Numbered from the stretch's first letter, positions 1 through 11,520 are shown. The stretch is 64,000 nucleotides of DNA from Brachionus plicatilis (GCA_010279815.1 QEOQ01000533.1:300778-364777), one strand, 5' to 3'. The notes: a model not told the origin generated them from the sequence alone. Numbers and translations are program-made.

Positions 1-1388
1 TTGTGACTTTTAAACAACTCTGCCTTGATTCAAAAACCGCTTTATATTCATCAACCAGCTTGACAACCAATGGAACAGAATGACGCAGTCCTCCCGCTAC
101 ATATTTTTCGCTCAATTCGAAAAGTCGATTCAAGACAGTTAAGAATTTAAGGTTATTAAAGGCCTCATGATGCAAAATATTGGAAGGAGTATCATATTTT
201 AGTTTAAGTATAAAACGAACTGCTGAGTTTTGTAAGACTTGAATTTTTTTAATGTTTGTCTCCGAAAATGAATTCAGACACGGAAAAGAGTAATCAATTA
301 TAGATCCGATTAAAGATTTATATAGGTTTCCTAGTGTGTAATAATTAAGACCCCATTTTTTGTTTGACAAAAATTTTATTAAGTTCAACCGTGAACTACA
401 ACGCTGTTTTATTTCATCAACCATTTGGGTAAAGTTTAAATTTGAATCAAATTTTATACATAAAAACTTGATTTCCTTTTGACTCACAATTTTATTTTCA
501 TATATTTTTAATTTTAAGTCAATATTTTCCTTATTATATTTAGTTAAGACAATGAAGCAAGACTTTTCAACAGATATTTTCATCTTCCACTTGAAGAGCC
601 ATTTTTCTAGTTCGTCTAAGTATTTGTTTACCTTATTTTCTAGATTTCCTTTTTTCTTAAAATTATAAAATGTGACCAAGTCATCAACAAAAAGAATAGA
701 GTATTCACTATTTATTTTATTTTTTTAGGGATATCATTGATAAAAATACTAAAAAGTAATGGACTAATTACCGAGCCTTTAGGAACACCTGCAGTAATAT
801 GCTATTCATCACTTATATGACCATTTACATTTACTTTAAATGATCTTGAGTCTAAGAATGAATTAATCAAATGTTTTAGGTAAGGGAGAAGAGTCATTTT
901 TAATAGTTTATAAATAAGAACATCATGCCAAACCCTATCAAACGCTTTGGAGATATCAAAAAATAGGGAACAAACTTTCTTTTTTCTTTTAGATGATTCT
1001 ACAATTTTTTGAATAAGGAAGAAAAGATTATCAGCAGTTCGTCGATTTTTTCTAAAACCTGACTGCTCCTGAATTAGTAATGAGTTTTGTTCTAAATAAC
1101 TATGTAATCTTGAGTAGACTATACGTTCTAAAAGTTTTCCTAGACAGCTTGTCATACTGATTAGTCGGTAGATAGCTGGGTCTTGTGTTAAAATTGACTT
1201 TTTAGGTATCATAGTAATGTTAGCAGATTTCCATGCATTCGGTATTTTACTTTCTCTTAGACTTAAACTAAAAAGATACATAATGTCTTTTAGAATATTT
1301 TGAGGTACATTTTTTAACATAAGATTATGAATTTGGTCTGGTCCCGAAGCTGCTTTTCCTAAACCTAATGATTTTGATAATTTTTAAG
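1..1388 (-). pseudogene. LINE (non-LTR retrotransposon) reverse transcriptase fragment, broken
   Basis: Read on the minus strand from about 1385 down to 1, this is a non-LTR retrotransposon reverse transcriptase. It opens with a GKAASGPDQIHNL block, then LLERIVYSRLHSYLE, an SGFRKNRRTADNL block, the FDISKAFDRVWHDVLIYKL palm motif, GVPKGSVISPLLFSIFINDI, and the catalytic region FVDD in place of the usual YADD. It resembles the Jockey/CR1/I group by motif style. It is dead: an in-frame TAG follows residues GHISDE near 802, a further stop and frameshift lie in the A-rich run near 712-722, and the copy is cut by the window edge. The first 20 bases match the family-F repeat seen at 5199 and 26820. 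Confidence 0.85.
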
Positions 1389-2373
1389 AAATAAATACTA
1401 ATGTCTAATAATAGTTCATTGGTGATATATCAAAATATAGAAAAAAAAAATATAGAAGACAAAAAATATAGAAAATATAAAACATTTATTTGAAAAGAAT
1501 AAATATATAAAAAACATCTTGCTTTTTTTAATGAAATTTAAAATGAATGCTAATGCTCCGATCGCTAATAGACTCCGGTCTAATAAAGATTTTGAGCCAA
1601 CAAGTCTTAAAAACCAAAAAAAAAATCAAAAAAAATAGCCATTGCAGCTGAGCAACTTGAACAAATTGTGAATAATATGTGCAGTGACTCTATTACTAAA
1701 TCTTTCGATTTTCCCGACAATGACGATTACTTAAACAACATTTCGATATATTTTTTTATTCTACGTTTAATAAAATTCTATATTTTTTTCTATTATTATT
1801 TATTTCAAAAAAACACTACTTGGGTGATGAAAATAAATATTTTTTTTTCTATATTTTTTTTTTTCTACATTTTGATTATCCCCCTGGTTCATTATCAAAT
1901 AAACATCAAAATGATTGATCTCTAATTTATTTAACAAAAACAATCTAGAATTTGAATAATTAAGGTTAAATTAATTCAAACTAAAATAATTTTATTTTTC
2001 CACTTAAAAAAAATAAAAATTTTAAAACATCAAATTTTTTGTCTTTAAAAGTAAGATTTATTAAAATCAATCAAAAAATTTAAACCCCTTAAAGTTCAAT
2101 AAAAAGATAAATTTAAAAATTTTAAATATGAAAACAAACTTAACATGACATGTCAAGTAATAGCTTCGGAAAAAATTTATTTTTTCTCAATAAAAAAAAA
2201 TTTTACACTTTATATTTTGATATTTTGATCTTGATCTCTAACTCATTTCGCCATACTTTTGATGTAATTGTAAAAAATTTTTCAACCAGACATTTTCAGC
2301 TATAATTTTCCTAATAAATAATTTTATTTCCAAAATTTTTTTGTGTTTTTATTAATTAAAAAACATCTCTTAA
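1389..2373. other. AT-rich intergenic stretch with an unassigned ORF remnant
   Basis: Mostly low-complexity A/T sequence, including a run of ATATAGAAAA-like units at 1430-1480. Bases 1545-1740 look weakly coding on the + strand (MNANAPIANRL, then after a frame change AAEQLEQIVNNMCSDS and DFPDNDDYLNN), which could be a transposon or gene relic; I do not recognise it. Bases 1797-1836 (CAAAAAAACACTACTTGGGT core) recur at 31176-31212 inside calsyntenin intron 4, so this is a dispersed repeat. An upstream exon of the next gene may also lie here, but I could not pick one. Confidence 0.4.
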
Positions 2374-3555
2374 AATAAAGAAGGGTTGGAGCACCAAAGC
2401 AAAGCTGGAAAAGCGAAAAAATGGGCAAACGAGAGCGGCGACTTGGCCTCCAATTTGGACAAGATCAAAAATGTGTCAGTAAAAGACTTGCTGTTGATTC
2501 TGCAACAGGAACAAGAGGCCAAAACCCAGCTAGAGGACTTGTTGCTGCAATTCCAGGACGAAAACACCAAGCTCAAGGCCCAACTGAGCGTGTACAAGTC
2601 AAGAGTGGAACAGCAGCAGCACGAGTTGAACAAACTCAGCAGCAAGCAGAACGCAACCATGAACAGGACCATGCTGGATGACGACAAGGCACTGGAGATC
2701 ATCGAGCTCACCTTGTACAAGTACCAGAACTTTTTGGACTTTTTGCGCAACGCCGGCTTCGGCAAGCTCATTGACATTGGCGAAATGAACCAGGACAAAA
2801 AGTCAAAGTCAAAACACGCCGAGGTCATCAAGCAGCAGAAGAAGTTGTTCAAGGAAAAAATTGGAAGCGGCTCGCTGCCCAAATCGCCCAAAAAGCCGCG
2901 CTCCAAGTCTCCCACCGACCAGCAAAAGTACTTTCTGGCCAAAATAAACAAAACCAAGAGCAAAATGAGCCGAAATTACGAAGAAGTGTACAACTCGTCC
3001 AGAATCGAGGCAGACTCGACCCTGAACGAAAGCCACGACATAGACACACTGCTCAGCAATGCTCTCGAAATATCCCGGACCTACAGAAGATTCAACAGCT
3101 CCAGCATAAACAACAGCACCATGTACAACCAGAGGCGCAACAACGAAATGATGCTGAGCGAAATTGAGGAGACCAACAAAGAAAACTCAAATCTGAACGA
3201 GTCCGAGCTGCCCAGCTTTAGCGACGTGGCCAAGATAAGCCAAGCAGTGCTCGTGGACACAGTGAACAGAAATGGCGAAGCCAAAAAACAGGCAATCACA
3301 ACCACCAGTCTGGATGAAGAGGTGAGCGAACAATTGAGAAAGTCCAGTTCGTCCATATCGCCTGGCAACACTATAATAAACAACTCGGCGCCCAAGGTGG
3401 CTGTCAGAACTTCGCTAATCAAGAACTCGCTGTCCGAGAGCTGTGACAAGGAAATTGAGGTGGAGGATGTGAGTGAAATATTGAGCGAGGATGAGTCGCA
3501 GTTCCAAGGCAAACAGTACTTGAAGAGCAAGGAGTCAACCAGAGTGTGCCAATGA
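2374..3555 (+). CDS. coiled-coil protein of unknown function, 3' exon (5' end incomplete)
   Basis: A 390-codon open frame ending in TGA at 3553-3555, with G+C far above its flanks, the mark of a real host exon in this genome. The N-terminal third is a strong predicted coiled coil (LLLILQQEQEAKTQLEDLLL continuing through KLKAQLSVYKSRVEQQQHEL). A conserved-looking segment ALEIIELTLYKYQNFLDFLR follows, then a basic Lys/Ser/Pro patch (LPKSPKKPRSKSP) and a long Ser/Asn/Glu-rich, probably disordered tail. There is no ATG before about codon 92; the frame is open from 2374 just after a TAA, and AAAATAAAG|AAGGG at 2380/2381 could be a splice acceptor, although it lacks a pyrimidine tract. The start therefore probably lies in an upstream exon. 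No signal peptide or membrane segment. I do not recognise the family; a cytoskeletal or centrosomal scaffold is possible but only a guess from the coiled coil. Confidence 0.75.
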   Translation, partial: NKEGLEHQSKAGKAKKWANESGDLASNLDKIKNVSVKDLLLILQQEQEAKTQLEDLLLQFQDENTKLKAQLSVYKSRVEQQQHELNKLSSKQNATMNRTMLDDDKALEIIELTLYKYQNFLDFLRNAGFGKLIDIGEMNQDKKSKSKHAEVIKQQKKLFKEKIGSGSLPKSPKKPRSKSPTDQQKYFLAKINKTKSKMSRNYEEVYNSSRIEADSTLNESHDIDTLLSNALEISRTYRRFNSSSINNSTMYNQRRNNEMMLSEIEETNKENSNLNESELPSFSDVAKISQAVLVDTVNRNGEAKKQAITTTSLDEEVSEQLRKSSSSISPGNTIINNSAPKVAVRTSLIKNSLSESCDKEIEVEDVSEILSEDESQFQGKQYLKSKESTRVCQ

Positions 3556-4097
3556 TTTTCAAATTTTTGTTCCGATTTGTTTTTTTTTCAATAATGGGTC
3601 TAGTTTTTATTTTTTTTTTTTTTCTCAAGATTAAGTTGCCTAAAAACTTACAAAGATTGACAGTATGGTAATTGTAAATTTTGGTATTTTTTATTCAATT
3701 TTTTAAAAATGAAAATGGACTAATTGTGCCCCCAAAAAAAGGGCAGCTAAAAATTGTTTTTGATTAGATTGTGAGTTTTTTTTTTTTCTTTTCGGCAACA
3801 ATCATTACATTTTGTTTTTTCTATAATTTATCTAAATTTTAAAATAAATTTTGTCTTTTCACAATTGTTGCTTGTTTAAATTTAACTGTTTTTACAGTGT
3901 TTTACTTTAAACCGCAGAACGGGTTATTAGTTTAAATTTTATTACATAACTTTAAAAATTACATTTTTTTACAGTTTATAACATTATTTTGTATAAAATT
4001 ATGCACTAGAATTTAAAAAAATTTAAACTTTTTTTAGCAATAGAGAAATAAATTTGAAGCATCGCATTTTTTTCATGCTTTTCCACCGCTATATTTC
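3556..4097. other. 3' flank of the coiled-coil gene; short family-K repeat
   Basis: AT-rich 3' untranslated/flanking sequence with T-rich runs and a candidate AATAAA at 3843-3848. Bases 3893-3960 (core TTTAAACCGCAGAACGGGTT) match the left part of an inverted-repeat element at 55.8 kb, so this is a partial family-K copy. Confidence 0.45.
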
Positions 4098-4872
4098 GGG
4101 TCCTACTAAAATACTGACCCCCAATTTCTTTTTTCTGATATTCGTAAAGGCAAGTTGAAAAATGAAATTTTTTCTAAATTCTTTTATTTGAAAATTGCAT
4201 TAATAAATAAAGTTTATTTTAGTTTTAAAATTAAGAAAATATTTAAAAATGATTCCATTACCAAAAGATCAAATTAAAATAAAAAAAAATGAAACTTGCC
4301 TTTACGAAAATCAGAAAAAAGAGGCAAAAAATTGCAATAGAAAAAATAAAAAATTTCGTCTCATTTAAGTTTATATTTTTATTTTTACATGGTTTAAAAA
4401 TTTAAGACAAAGACTTTATTTTTTTATTAAATTAATTGTTATTAAAATTAATTGTAACTTTTGTTAAAAAATTATAAAAACTAAATTAATAAAACAAAAA
4501 ATATCAAATATTACAATTATAAATTGAATTTTTCTCAATTATTATCAAATCATTTGAAATTCTCGAAAACTATACATCCTGGAGAAAAACTAGGCACATT
4601 TTTAGAAAGCTCCTTAAATTCTCTTCAAGAAAAATTTAGGGTCAGTAGGGGGTCAGTCGGAAAAAATTGGGGGTCAGGTTTTTAAAAGTATAAAAATATT
4701 CGATTTTGACAAAAAATAAAAATTTTGGAGAAAAACTAGTTTAATTTTCAAAAAAAAGAGAAAAATTAAAACCAAATGATATGTTAAAACTTTTAAAAAT
4801 ATTTTTGTTTTGCAAAATAAATGGGGGTCAGAAAATTTTTAAAAATTTGGGGTCAGTATTTTAGTAGGACCC
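4098..4872. mobile_element. family-D inverted-repeat element, copy 1
   Basis: Bounded by perfect inverted ends: GGGTCCTACTAAAATACTGA on the left and its complement ending in TTAGTAGGACCC on the right. It carries several GGGGTCAG/CTGACCCC words and an internal inverted pair around TTCGTAAAGGCAAGTT / AACTTGCCTTTACGAA. No coding capacity. It matches the element at 10538-11520 over nearly its whole length but lacks about 200 bases of the left arm. This is a non-autonomous MITE-like element of unknown superfamily. Confidence 0.75.
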
Positions 4873-6639
4873 TAATTTACTTTTTCTTAAATTAGTTATA
4901 ATCTTAATAATTGGGATATTAATTTAATATTTTGGGAAAAAAATAAAAAATTCGAGGTATTTTATTTAAATTTTGTGGTACTCGAACTAAATTTCTCATT
5001 TAAATATAGTTTCTAAATATATTCTAAATGCGGAAGTCAAAATTTTTGAACAAAAATTTTGAAATTCAATTTTTTTTTCTAAAAATTCAAAATTAATTTT
5101 GTAAAAAATTTACAAAATTTACAGGACCAATTTTGCTTTCAATAATAAGCTTTTGATGTTTTGCTAAGAAATAAGAATTTATTTAATAGTTTAAACCAGA
5201 GTTGTTTAAAAGTCACACGTTTTAAGTCAAGTCAAAGTCCGGACTTGAACTTTTTTTTTGGAACTTTTAAACAACTCTATTTTGAACTTGATTTGATCAT
5301 TTCGAGCATCTAAAATTGATCATTAACTTCAGATTCAAGAATTCGTTCAATTTTGTTTTAAAATTTAATTTTAATGTTGATCTGAATAAAAACTTGCTTT
5401 TGTGTGAAACAGAAAAAAATTCAAATTTATAGAAAATTATTTATCCTTTCTTAAAAAAATATATTAAAATTTAGCTTAATTGAAGAATCAGCTTGTTTCA
5501 AATCCCAAGAATCGTCGAATTGAGAAAGAAATTAATTCGAAAATATCTAATTTTTGTTTAGAATTAAAAAAATTTTAGAATTAATTTTTGTTCAGAATTA
5601 ATCGAATGAGACTTTCATTTGATTATTAAAATCTTTAATCGATCTTTATCTAAATGATTATTTGAATCAATGCCTAAAAAAATAATAAAATGGATATAGG
5701 TTTAGTGTATAGAACGAAATATATAAATAATTGAAAATAATAGCAAAAATTTTCAAATAAATTAAAAAAATCCGAAAAAAAAATATTCCCAAAAAATTTA
5801 GAAAACTGTTTTTTTAAATAGTATGGATTGTCTAATTTTTGAAATTTATAAAATTTTCCTAATTTTGGTGTTTATTTGTAATCTACTAATCGTTTATTAT
5901 TTTGTACTGATCATTTAATTATTATAATATTTGCTTTTTTTTATTTGAATTTAACTTATTTTTAGCAGTTGTAAATACGCGATTTAGTTTTTCTTTAAAA
6001 GCTGCGTCAAGAAGATCGATGAATAGCTTGAAAACTAATCGATATCCTAACTTAAATTTGTGAAGAAAAATGAATGAATTGAATCAGTGTTTTAATACCT
6101 CTCGCCTTGAGCCAAAATAACACGTTTTAATTTTTAATATTTTAATAATATTTTTTTGATCGTTTTGATCTTAAAATTTTATCTGAAACTTCAATTTGCC
6201 AATTGTTAGGCCATCAGATTTTTTTTATTTTCTAAGATGCTTTTAGAATATTAAGATTTAAAATTTAATTTTTTGGATGATAATTTTCAAGAATATGTGT
6301 CTAAAATTTTCAATTAAAAAAATTTAATAAATCTTTTTCTTTTTTCAATAACAAGAAATATTTAAAAATAATATAAAAATAAAACATTTAAAATTTTCCC
6401 ATTTTTTCGAAAAATATGGTAAATTTATGCTTTTAGTTTCTAGGCTTTGACCACCTTGGCGGAGGCGTTTTGATTTATTAACCAAGTTTTTCTAAGACAA
6501 CAAAGCTTGCTGAATCACAAAATACTCTCTGGCTTAAATTAAATTTTTATCCAAGAAAAAATATCCTTTTTTTAGATTTTTAATTTTTTAACATTTAATT
6601 AATTTCACAAAACCGACTTATTAATTAATGAAGATCACT
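4873..6639. other. AT-rich intergenic sequence, no gene seen
   Basis: Low-complexity A/T sequence with no supported ORF. It contains the family-F palindrome (5199-5279). Bases 5950-6120 are slightly more complex but not recognisably coding. Confidence 0.5.
5199..5279. repeat. family-F short palindromic repeat
   Basis: Inverted arms AGAGTTGTTTAAAAGTCAC and TTTTAAACAACTCT flank a core with AAGTCAAAGTCCGGACTTGA. Related copies lie at 1-20 (complement), near 22196-22260 (TCCGGACTT core), at 26818-26925, and weakly at 53181-53265. Confidence 0.55.
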
Positions 6640-7740
6640 TTGCACTTGCCCACGTTTAAGCGCATCTTATTATCAACACACCAGCGTTGAACGGCATCAA
6701 CTATCTCTTGAGGGAGGTTGCTAAATGTGTTTCCTACAATGTAAGCTAGGATGTCGTCGGCGTACTTTAGTGACTCAAATCCAAAAGGCAGGTACTCATT
6801 GATGTCCAGTATGAAGAGGAGTAATAGGATAGGTCCAAGGACACTGCCCTGAATAACAGCACGTACATCTCGCCATTTTGTTGCCTTACCTCTGTAGACA
6901 ACTCATTGTTTACGATGTGACAGCCAAGTTGCAATCCAAGTGATTAGCCATTGAGGAAGCATAGGCTCGATCTTGATAATGAGTCGCCCATGGTCAACTA
7001 AGTCGAATGCCTTGGCGAAGTCTAAGAAAATTCCTATCACCTTCTGGTCACCACTGTCTATAGCTTTTCCCCATTCATCTAATACCATAATCAATGCATC
7101 GGTGGTGCTTCTACCAGTTACTGCTTGGTGATAATGCGCTCCATGATCTTACATGGCGTCGAAGCGATGGCAATTGGTCGCATTTCGCTAGGTGTAGCTG
7201 GATTCTGCACTTTCGGGATTGGCGTGATGTTACCAAGTCGCCATTCGTCAATGACAATACCTCTGTTTACGCAATTGTTAAAGATGGCAACTAAAGGTGA
7301 AACTAACTCGAGTCTTGCTGAGTAAAGTAGCTTTCCTGAGATGCCATCTGGGCCAGCCGAGGTTGACTTTGTTGTTCGCCTATGTTGGTAAAGTTGAAAA
7401 CCGGAACGACGGGTGGAAAGGCATCGCGACGAATAAAGCGTGATTTGTTAGCTTGAGTCACTCCTTGCCAAACAGTATCCGAGAACTGCTAGTTTAGTCG
7501 TTCGCCATTCTCAGGATCAGGTGGGAGAGTGGTTGGTGGCTTGCGCAACTTGTTTGCATGTTCCCACATGCTGGCTTTACTCCTCGTATACTTCTCGCGG
7601 TCGAAGGTAGCTTTGCGGGTGGCGATTAAACCTACAATGCGAAGAGCAAGTTGATCACGTAGGTTGTGTTCACCTGCAGAGTGTTGACGCTGGCGTTCGC
7701 GGATTATTTCAAAGTAACAGGATAATTTGGTCAAGTTACA
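6640..7740 (-). pseudogene. second LINE reverse transcriptase relic (CR1/L2-like), broken
   Basis: Minus-strand frames carry, from N to C: a basic segment at 7489-7734 (residues LRKPPTTLPPDPENGERL), thumb/finger pieces around 7150-7330 (GNITPIPKVQ, RPIAIASTPCKIMERII), the palm motif FLDFAKAFDLVDHGRL at 6903-7094, then QGSVLGPILLLLFI and the catalytic KYADDILAY near 6755, followed by RWCVDNKMRLNVGKCK near 6650. The DFAKAFD..DH and YADD spacing is that of LINE reverse transcriptases, and the order is colinear. Stops and frame changes at about 7095, 7320 and 7490 show it is a pseudogene. It differs from the LINE at 1-1388 and has notably higher G+C. Confidence 0.8.
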
Positions 7741-8017
7741 TGAAGATTGCTTCTAGAATAGCTCAAGTTAACTTAAATGACACTTTATTTTAAATGTAAT
7801 CAATTCTTTATTAAATATTTGTTTTTAAAATTGTAACTTTAAGGATTTAGTCTATTTGATGGTAAAGAAGCAATGCTATTTCATAATTGAAGATGTAATC
7901 TAATACTTAAAACGAAGAAGATCTGACGTAAAACATGATGAGAATTCATGTATAAATTTAACTCGGCTAAAATGTAACCCAAATCATTAATTTGAAATAA
8001 AAATTAAATTACCAAAA

Positions 8018-8311
8018 ATGTTTAAACTTATAATGGTTATATTCAGCATTGCTCTATTGAATGTCAATGCCCAAACTTGCACTTTCGAGTCAAATGTAGA
8101 TTATTTTGGTAATGATTTGGGAACAGGACCATCTATTGTCAAGACTTCGGACGATTGTTGTGAATTCTGTTACATTGTGTTACAGTGTGATGCTTGGACG
8201 TTTTTGCCATCTACAGGTGCTTGCTGGTTGAAATACAATGTAACTGAACGAAGAGTTATGCCGGATGGAAGATTCTCTGGATACAGACAACTGCCAACAA
8301 CTGCTAACTGA
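8018..8311 (+). CDS. small secreted single PAN/Apple-domain protein
   Basis: A 97-residue protein: signal peptide at residues 1-18 (hydrophobic FKLIMVIFSIALL, likely cleavage after NA), then one PAN/Apple-type domain covering nearly all the mature chain. Visible domain marks are the opening CTFESNVDYFGNDL, the paired Cys in DDCCEFC, CDAW and ACWLKY, giving six cysteines, plus the closing FSGYR. PAN domains bind carbohydrate or protein partners, so an extracellular or cuticle/mucus role is likely but inferred. The ATG has an A-rich context (AAAAATG), and a TATA-like TGTATAAATT sits about 70 bases upstream. Intronless. It stands alone between a LINE relic and MULE relics, so it may itself be a retained member of a larger family. 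Confidence 0.8.
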   Translation: MFKLIMVIFSIALLNVNAQTCTFESNVDYFGNDLGTGPSIVKTSDDCCEFCYIVLQCDAWTFLPSTGACWLKYNVTERRVMPDGRFSGYRQLPTTAN

Positions 8312-8546
8312 TGTAAGGAATAATTATATTTTTGATATTTTATTTAATTAAAACTAATTAAAAAAATGTGAAAATTGTTGCAAAAATAAAAAAATACAAA
8401 CAAAAAATATATTTAAAACAAACATAATTATTAATTTATTTCCTTTTAATTTTTGATTCAGCAGGTCTACAGCGTTTTCTTTTTGCTACCGAATTACTGG
8501 TCGTTCTTACTCACTAATTTCGACTGGAACTCTTCATAGTTCGAGT
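8312..8546. other. 3' flank of the PAN gene
   Basis: AT-rich with several AATAAA-like words at 8385-8400 that could serve polyadenylation; nothing else recognised. Confidence 0.35.
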
Positions 8547-8783
8547 TTACAATCTTTCAATCTTTTGTTTATCTAACTCATTCATATATGATACTGATGA
8601 GTATCTTTTTGACCATTTTTCCACAATCTGTAGCATCTCTTTCAGGGACAGTCTAAGCGGCAATCTTTTTATTAATTTGCTATTCCCGAAATCCTTAAAA
8701 CTCCGATGTTTTGATTCTAGCGCACTGCTCGTACTTGGTTTACCCAGAAGATATCGAACCCATTTTTGCCATCCGTGCATCAT
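8547..8783 (-). pseudogene. MULE-type transposase C-terminal fragment (minus copy)
   Basis: A 78-residue open frame with GKPSTSSALESKHRSFKDFG followed by RLPLRLSLKEMLQIVEKWSK. This matches the layout of the neighbouring plus-strand fragment (PSTNNALEATNRAIK then RVPLSQFLERLKIILKRWS). Both resemble the end of the catalytic domain of Mutator-like (MULE) transposases. It lacks the N-terminal zinc finger, catalytic DDE part and SWIM finger, so it is a fragment. Confidence 0.6.
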
Positions 8784-9093
8784 TGCTTTTGAAAATCACA
8801 AATTATTCTTTATTAACCAAATTTACTGAAACTATTACCATAAATTAAGAAAAAAATACAAAATTTCTAAATTATCCCAACAAAATATTATTCGCTTCAT
8901 AATTACTAAAGAGATTCATAATTAATAAAGAAATTTAAAATACTATTTTCATTCAAATATACTGAATTAAAAAAGATTAAAAATATTGAATTTAAAGAAA
9001 ATTGAAATCTGAAGAATTCGAGGAACAAATTGCAACTTAGTTTTAGTCAGTCAAAGTTCGTTTAAAATAAAGTGGACGAACAAGATTGACAAC

Positions 9094-9765
9094 ATGTTTT
9101 TTGATTACATTGAAAAAGAATGGATCAATTCAAATAATTCTGGTTGGTATGAAGGCTGTGCCCCAGGTTACCCCAGCACCAACAATGCGCTAGAGGCTAC
9201 TAACCGAGCAATTAAAGACGTGCAAACATTTAAAGATCGCGTACCTTTATCTCAATTTCTTGAACGGCTAAAGATAATACTAAAAAGATGGTCAGTTGAC
9301 CAGATTTCTTTTCGTAAATATGTAGAAGAGCCACCGATTTTAGATGAACATTGGTGTGATGTCATTGATTATACAAATGATAAGCCAGTAGTAAATTATG
9401 TAGACGATGAAAGCTTTTATTTAATGAGCCGTGTAAAAGGAGTTGATTTTGAGAAATTTTTGGAATGTTTAGAATGTGATAAAGGATGTTTGGCAGATTG
9501 TGACTCTTTTAAAGATATGACATTCGATACTTTCTTTGAGTTAAATAATAGTATTAGGATTGTTAGAACTAATCCAGATAATTGGAAGCTCTCCAAGTTT
9601 ACTTGCTATGATTATTTTAAAACTTGGATGTGCAAACATATACTTGTAATTGCTATTGCTAATAATCAAATCTTTATACCTGAAAAATATTTTGATTCAG
9701 AAATAGGTTCCAAACCCAAACCAGGGAAAAAAAAGAAGGCTAAACATTGGCATGAAAGAGACTAA
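9094..9765 (+). pseudogene. MULE-type transposase C-terminal fragment with SWIM-like finger
   Basis: A 223-residue open frame to a TAA-like stop at 9763. It has the MULE signature WYEGCAPGYPSTNNALEATN, then RVPLSQFLERLKIILKRWS, and near the C terminus a SWIM-like zinc finger (FTCYDYFKTWMCKHILVIAI) and a basic tail PKPGKKKKAKHWHERD. Full MULE transposases are several times longer; the upstream catalytic core is absent, so this is a 5'-truncated copy. It is head-to-head with the fragment at 8547-8783, with about 310 bases between. The frame is intact, so exon capture or recent decay is possible. Confidence 0.65.
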
Positions 9766-10039
9766 TTTTTATTATAACTTTTCGATTTATGAAATAAAAT
9801 GGCGTTTGTGTAACTAAATATAAATTATGAAACTAAATTTGTGTTTTTATATTCATAGAGTAAAATTGGTGATTTTTTTAGTAAATTTGATGATTTAAAA
9901 TTAACTAGCCTTTGAAAATAGCTTAAAAAGTGAAATTTAAATTTAAAGGCTAAAAGATAAATAAAAAAATATGTTTTAAAAATAATTGACACTATTTTTA
10001 GTTTTGTAATTGATTATTAAAATCAGGAAAAATATTAAG

Positions 10040-10276
10040 CCGTCATATCAATAATTAGATTGTAATATGAAAATAAATAAAGATCGTCATATAAAAATTA
10101 AACGGGGTCCGGGACAGAGCCCTGGTTTAGGGATTCGGGTATGCTGTAGATTAGAGAACTACTATTTAAAATTATAATTAATAATTAAACTTTTAATGAA
10201 TTAAAATCGTTAATTTAATCATCCATATGACGATTTTATTTATATTCATATGACAATCTAATTATTGATATGACGG
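10040..10276. mobile_element. family-P MITE (237 bp) with GC-rich core
   Basis: Terminal inverted repeats begin CCGTCATATCAATAATTAGA and end with the complement TTGATATGACGG; arms extend about 55 bases. The centre holds a GC-rich block GGGGTCCGGGACAGAGCCCT then GGTTTAGGGATTCGGG, which recurs in inverse orientation at 63925-63957. No coding capacity. Confidence 0.75.
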
Positions 10277-10537
10277 GTTAATATGCATCCTTAAAATAAT
10301 CCTTACTTCAGTATTTTTTTTTCAAATAATAATTTTTGTATTTTTTATATTAAATGCGATAATAAAACTTATTATTTATTATTTTTCGATTTTTATTTTA
10401 TTTAAATCAAAATTTGAAGCTAATTACTTCAATCCCATTAACAACTTTCTAGAAAAATATGCATTTTATGGTTTTCATCATAAAACTTGTGATAGAATGT
10501 TTTCTTTTTCCTAATAACTACTAACTTCCCATAATTT

Positions 10538-11520
10538 AGGGTCCATACTGACCCCAAATTTTTTAAAATTTTCTGACCCCTATTTATTTTGCAAAACAAA
10601 AATATTTTTAAAAGTTTTAACATATCATTTAGTTTTAATTTTTCTCTTTTTTTTTGAAAATTAAACTAGTTTTTCTCCAAAATTTTTATTTTTTGTCAAA
10701 ATCGAATATTTTAATACTTTTAAAAACCTGACCACCAATTTTTTACGACTGACCCCCTACTGACCCCCAATTTCTTTTTTCTGATTTTCGTAAAGGCAAG
10801 TTGAAAAATGAAATTTTTTTTAAATTCTTTTATTTGAAAATTGCATTAATAAATAAAGTTTATTTTAGTTTTAAAATTAAGAAAATATTTAAAAATGATT
10901 CCATTACCAAAAGATCAAATTAAAATAAAAAAAAAATGAAACTTGCCTTTACGAAAATCAGAAAAAAGAGGCAAAAGATTGCAATAGAAAAAATAAAAAA
11001 TTTCGTCTCATTTAAGTTTATATTTTTATTTTTACATGGTTTAAAAATTTAAGACAAAGACTTTATTTTTTTATTAAATTAATTGTTATTAAAACTAATT
11101 GTAACTTTTGTTAAAAAATTATAAAAACTAAATTAATAAAACAAAAAATATCAAATATTACAATTATAAATTGAATTTTTCTCAATTATTATCAAATCAT
11201 TTGAAATTCTCGAAAACTATACATCCTGGAGAAAAACTAGGCACATTTTTAGAAAGCTCCTTAAATTCTCTTCAAGAAAAATTTAGGGTCAGTAGGGGGT
11301 CAGTCGGAAAAAATTGGTGGTCAGGTTTTTAAAAGTATAAAAATATTCGATTTTGACAAAAAATAAAAATTTTGGAGAAAAACTAGTTTAATTTTCAAAA
11401 AAAAGAGAAAAATTAAAGCTAAATGATATGTTAAAACTTTTAAAAATATTTTTGTCTTGCAAAATAAATGGGGGTCAGAAAATTTTAAAAAATTTGGAGT
11501 CAGTATTTTAGTAAGACCCT
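10538..11520. mobile_element. family-D inverted-repeat element, copy 2 (fuller copy)
   Basis: 983 bp. Left arm (GGGTCCATACTGACCCC onward) is the complement of the right arm for over 200 bases; the middle matches family-D copy 1 (4098-4872) almost base for base. The outer TIR is slightly eroded (a TACTAAAA deletion on the left, AAGACCC on the right). The short open frame at 10438-10623 is only arm sequence. Confidence 0.75.

Noticed and set aside
2370..2963. Minus-strand 197-codon ORF opposite the coiled-coil gene
   Set aside because: It is the antisense shadow of the real plus-strand exon; its Cys/Ser/Leu-rich composition is what complementing Lys/Glu/Gln codons gives.
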